61,188 nucleotides of DNA, taken from the IMG/VR virus record IMGVR_UViG_3300021088_000012, positions 1 through 61,188 of that record, one strand, 5' to 3'. Every line of letters begins with the position of its first letter. Within the stretch, counting starts at the first letter, position 1. Origin of the DNA: a virus. This document shows, in pieces, positions 59,358-61,188 of the stretch. Both the position numbers and the translations under genes were made by a program. Under the pieces are notes generated by a model. The model searched no databases and was not told the DNA's origin. It was given only the letters and a program-made list of their open reading frames with translations.

Positions 59358-59600
59358 ATGGAAACATACCAGATAATCAATCAGTTAAAGAGCATGGACG
59401 AACACGAGGCTATGCTGACCAATTCAATTAATGCCCTTTTAGCGGCTAATGAAACCACACTTTATGAGGACTTAACCAAAGATGATGCGGATGACTTTAA
59501 CATGTTGTGGAAGCTACGCAGTGAAGTAAGGGGATTTAAATGTCGCATGGCTGCTATCGCTGGTAGTTTTGCTTCTTATTGCACACAAGAATTAGCCTAA
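59358..59600 (+). CDS. Hypothetical helical protein (80 aa)
   Basis: Acidic all-helical protein, two or three helices; no family recognised. First gene after the promoter at 59282. Confidence 0.65.
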   Translation: METYQIINQLKSMDEHEAMLTNSINALLAANETTLYEDLTKDDADDFNMLWKLRSEVRGFKCRMAAIAGSFASYCTQELA

Positions 59601-59642
59601 TCTCTATAACGTTTTGATTAATTAACTGAAAAACAACATTTT

Positions 59643-59825
59643 ATGGAAAATAAAATATTTTTTACCATCCTCCTCTGTAATGAAAAATACGAAGATGAAA
59701 CCAGTACTGGATGTGGAGATCCTTACTCAGCCACCCGGTATAAATCACAGGAACAGGCTCAACAGCAGATTAATACGATGCAATATCCTAACGCTGCAAT
59801 AATTGACTTCAGCGTCGAAGATTAA
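59643..59825 (+). CDS. Hypothetical protein (60 aa)
   Basis: Small alpha/beta protein: strand F-F-T-I-L-L-C, helix Q-E-Q-A-Q-Q-Q-I-N. AT-rich leader (AACATTTT) before the ATG. No family recognised. Confidence 0.6.
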   Translation: MENKIFFTILLCNEKYEDETSTGCGDPYSATRYKSQEQAQQQINTMQYPNAAIIDFSVED

Positions 59826-59858
59826 TCACCTCTTATAATACTTATAAATCAACACATT

Positions 59859-60077
59859 ATGGCTTACTCAGCACTTACAATTGGACAAGAAATAGAACTC
59901 CTCGAAGATATGCATAGCTGTGTATCGGAAGGAAAGCGCGTTATCAGCAAAGGCACAAAGATGCGCTACTACTTTAGCCAGCTTACTTGGGATTACTTCA
60001 AAGATTCCGCGGGCAATACGTTAATAATAATGGGAGGGGCCGGATCTCCCGACTGGGAGCGCGTAAAGGCTAACTGA
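59859..60077 (+). CDS. Hypothetical protein (72 aa)
   Basis: Beta-rich, with I-G-Q-E-I-E-L-L-E and W-D-Y-F-K-D-S. No family recognised. Confidence 0.6.
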   Translation: MAYSALTIGQEIELLEDMHSCVSEGKRVISKGTKMRYYFSQLTWDYFKDSAGNTLIIMGGAGSPDWERVKAN

Positions 60078-60177
60078 AGAGGCTTGAATAGCCGAAACCG
60101 GAGTGGGGATATAGTAAAGTGTTATCTCAGCCGGTCTTAGTCACTTAATTAATCAATCTTAAATACCTTTTTTAGTT

Positions 60178-60402
60178 ATGAAAAAATACACTCAATTAAC
60201 CGCCGGCCAGAAGGCTAATTTCAAGTCATTTTGTGTTGCGCAAAGGTTCGCCTTATATGGAATGGGCGGATTTACCCCCTTATGGTACGCTATGACTGTT
60301 GACGGCGTTCTCATGAATCGCCCTTTATTCCCTTATCAATTCGACAGACCTTATAAGATGGGGGACATATCCGGCAAAAACGGCTCAATGATCAATGTCT
60401 AA
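60178..60402 (+). CDS. Hypothetical protein (74 aa)
   Basis: Aromatic, Gly-rich, soluble; no family recognised. AT-rich leader before the ATG. Confidence 0.6.
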   Translation: MKKYTQLTAGQKANFKSFCVAQRFALYGMGGFTPLWYAMTVDGVLMNRPLFPYQFDRPYKMGDISGKNGSMINV

Positions 60403-60485
60403 TCATTCATTATTAATTAATGTAGGAAGCCCTGCACTCGTAAATGGTGCGGGGATTTCTGGGCAAAAAGATTAAATTTACCATT

Positions 60486-60851
60486 ATGTCGAATTGTTTA
60501 GAATGCGGAGCAGAATTAATTAATACGCCGGGTAAGCGACCAAAGCAATTCTGCAATGTTACACACCGGTCGAATTATTGGCAGAAGCAAAAGCGATTGG
60601 CGGCAAAGGCGGATATTCCCGATCCGGGTCCGGTGATCAGAGAGGCGATTGCCAGCGGGAAGCCGATAATCACGGATGCGGCTATCGAATATATCCCCCT
60701 GGTGCCAGAGCAGGCACAACCGGACCCAATCAACCGGACATTAATACGAAGGTCCCAACCCCCTGTAATGCCCCCAGGATTGTCTCCTTTACAGCAGCAG
60801 GCATGGAAGGCAGAGGAACGAAAAAGACTTCAGGAGGAGAGATTTAAATAA
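60486..60851 (+). CDS. Zinc-ribbon protein (121 aa)
   Basis: Start at ATG 60486. C-L-E-C-G-A-E-L ... F-C-N-V-T-H-R-S-N-Y-W is a C-xx-C ... C-x-x-x-H zinc knuckle as in proteins that recognise nucleic acid. Long Pro-rich tail, Arg/Glu-rich end. Function unknown. Confidence 0.7.
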   Translation: MSNCLECGAELINTPGKRPKQFCNVTHRSNYWQKQKRLAAKADIPDPGPVIREAIASGKPIITDAAIEYIPLVPEQAQPDPINRTLIRRSQPPVMPPGLSPLQQQAWKAEERKRLQEERFK

Positions 60852-60872
60852 ACCAATAACAAAATCATAATC

Positions 60873-61188
60873 ATGATACAAATTTTTGCAAATTATTCAG
60901 AATTCCTTCGCCGAGAAGATAAAGACCTCAACGGGGTTACACAAGAATTCGCAAATTTGCATCCGGACTGGGAGAAAGAAAATGCAACCAATAAGGGCTG
61001 TTGGAATTGCAGCGATTGCCGCGGTTGCAGCGATTGCAGCGATTGCCGCGGTTGCAGCGGTTGCCGCGGTTGCAGCGATTGCAGCGGTTGCAGCGATTGC
61101 AGCGATTGCAGCGGTTGCCGCGGTTGCCGCGGTTGCAGCGATTGCAGCGGTTGCAGCGATTGCAGCGATTGCAGAGATTGCCGCGGTT
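60873..61188 (+). CDS. Cys-x-x repeat protein, N-terminal part (continues at position 1)
   Basis: ATG 60873 after an AT-rich leader. About 42 residues of globular start (M-I-Q-I-F-A-N-Y, W-E-K-E-N-A-T-N-K-G-C-W-N-C), then 21 Cys at exact 9-bp spacing from 60999 to 61179, open to the contig end. Frame and repeat match positions 1-185. See the entry at 1-572. Confidence 0.8.
   Translation, partial: MIQIFANYSEFLRREDKDLNGVTQEFANLHPDWEKENATNKGCWNCSDCRGCSDCSDCRGCSGCRGCSDCSGCSDCSDCSGCRGCRGCSDCSGCSDCSDCRDCRG
60999..61188 (+). repeat. 9-bp coding microrepeat array (right contig end)
   Basis: Same TGC-AGC-GAT / TGC-AGC-GGT / TGC-CGC-GGT units as 1-185. Confidence 0.9.

Noticed and set aside
60950-61000. 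Possible frameshift before the Cys array
   Set aside because: Counting again showed ATG 60873 and all Cys codons are in the same frame; no indel needed.
38100-61188. Lysogeny module or integrase/attachment site
   Set aside because: No integrase, excisionase or CI/Cro pair is seen; the small regulators alone do not show lysogeny.

Overview
This window looks like a complete or nearly complete genome of a tailed double-stranded DNA phage (siphovirus-type, HK97-fold capsid) of a Bacteroidota host, about 61.2 kb. The phage call rests on recognisable terminase, portal, prohead protease, major capsid, tail tube, tape measure, tail tip, fibre, holin and endolysin genes in the usual order. The host call rests on Bacteroidota-style promoters (TTTG/TTGC, 19-21 bp, TAnnTTTx), weak or absent Shine-Dalgarno sites, and a set of signal peptides cleaved before Gln (the Bacteroidetes Q-rule). 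Both contig ends lie inside the same array of 9-bp Cys-x-x repeats in the same reading frame, so the molecule is very probably circular or circularly permuted and was cut inside one gene. I see no integrase, excisionase, DNA polymerase or primase; the phage is probably lytic and uses the host polymerase.

Layout. 1-1684 (+): end of the Cys-repeat gene and small genes. 1685-7824 (-): the only sizeable minus-strand block, with two methyltransferase-like genes, two GT9-like glycosyltransferases (one with a broken frame), a Stealth-like transferase and small genes, invaded by an HNH and a GIY-YIG endonuclease. 7825-7927: divergent promoter region with a parS-like palindrome. 7928-26084 (+): portal, a GIY-YIG insertion, protease, capsid, neck, tail tube, tape measure, tail tip and collar fibre. 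26096-37558 (+): a run of large and small proteins with Sec signal peptides (SGNH-containing fibre, beta-helix protein, RCC1 propeller, alpha/beta hydrolase, outer-membrane-like protein) mixed with holin-like membrane proteins. 37653-38099: M15 endolysin, then a terminator.

38158-54713 (+): early and accessory region: small regulators and membrane peptides, an HNH-AP2 endonuclease, a GHKL-like ATPase with unusual motif order, a single-strand annealing protein with RecE-like exonuclease and NinB, a tRNA-like gene with an oversized anticodon loop, an SNF2-like helicase with a DNA methyltransferase, ASCH and zinc-ribbon proteins, a replisome-organiser-like protein, a VRR-NUC-like nuclease, an HNH protein, and the 5'-truncated remnant of an RNA ligase. 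54775-58942 (+): an Ig-like protein, then an IbrB/IbrA-like pair (ParB-domain protein plus PAPS-reductase-like protein) with an ASCH protein, leading without a gap into the small and large terminase. 58939-59238 is a lone minus-strand gene, and 59358-61188 holds small genes and the start of the Cys-repeat gene.

Working together: packaging and head genes run terminase -> (contig join) -> portal -> capsid; the long tape measure implies a flexible tail of roughly 200 nm; the tail, secreted and lysis genes follow as one late block; recombination-dependent replication genes fill the early region. Homing endonucleases sit in at least four places. Many genes overlap by ATGA or TAATG, so translation is probably coupled.
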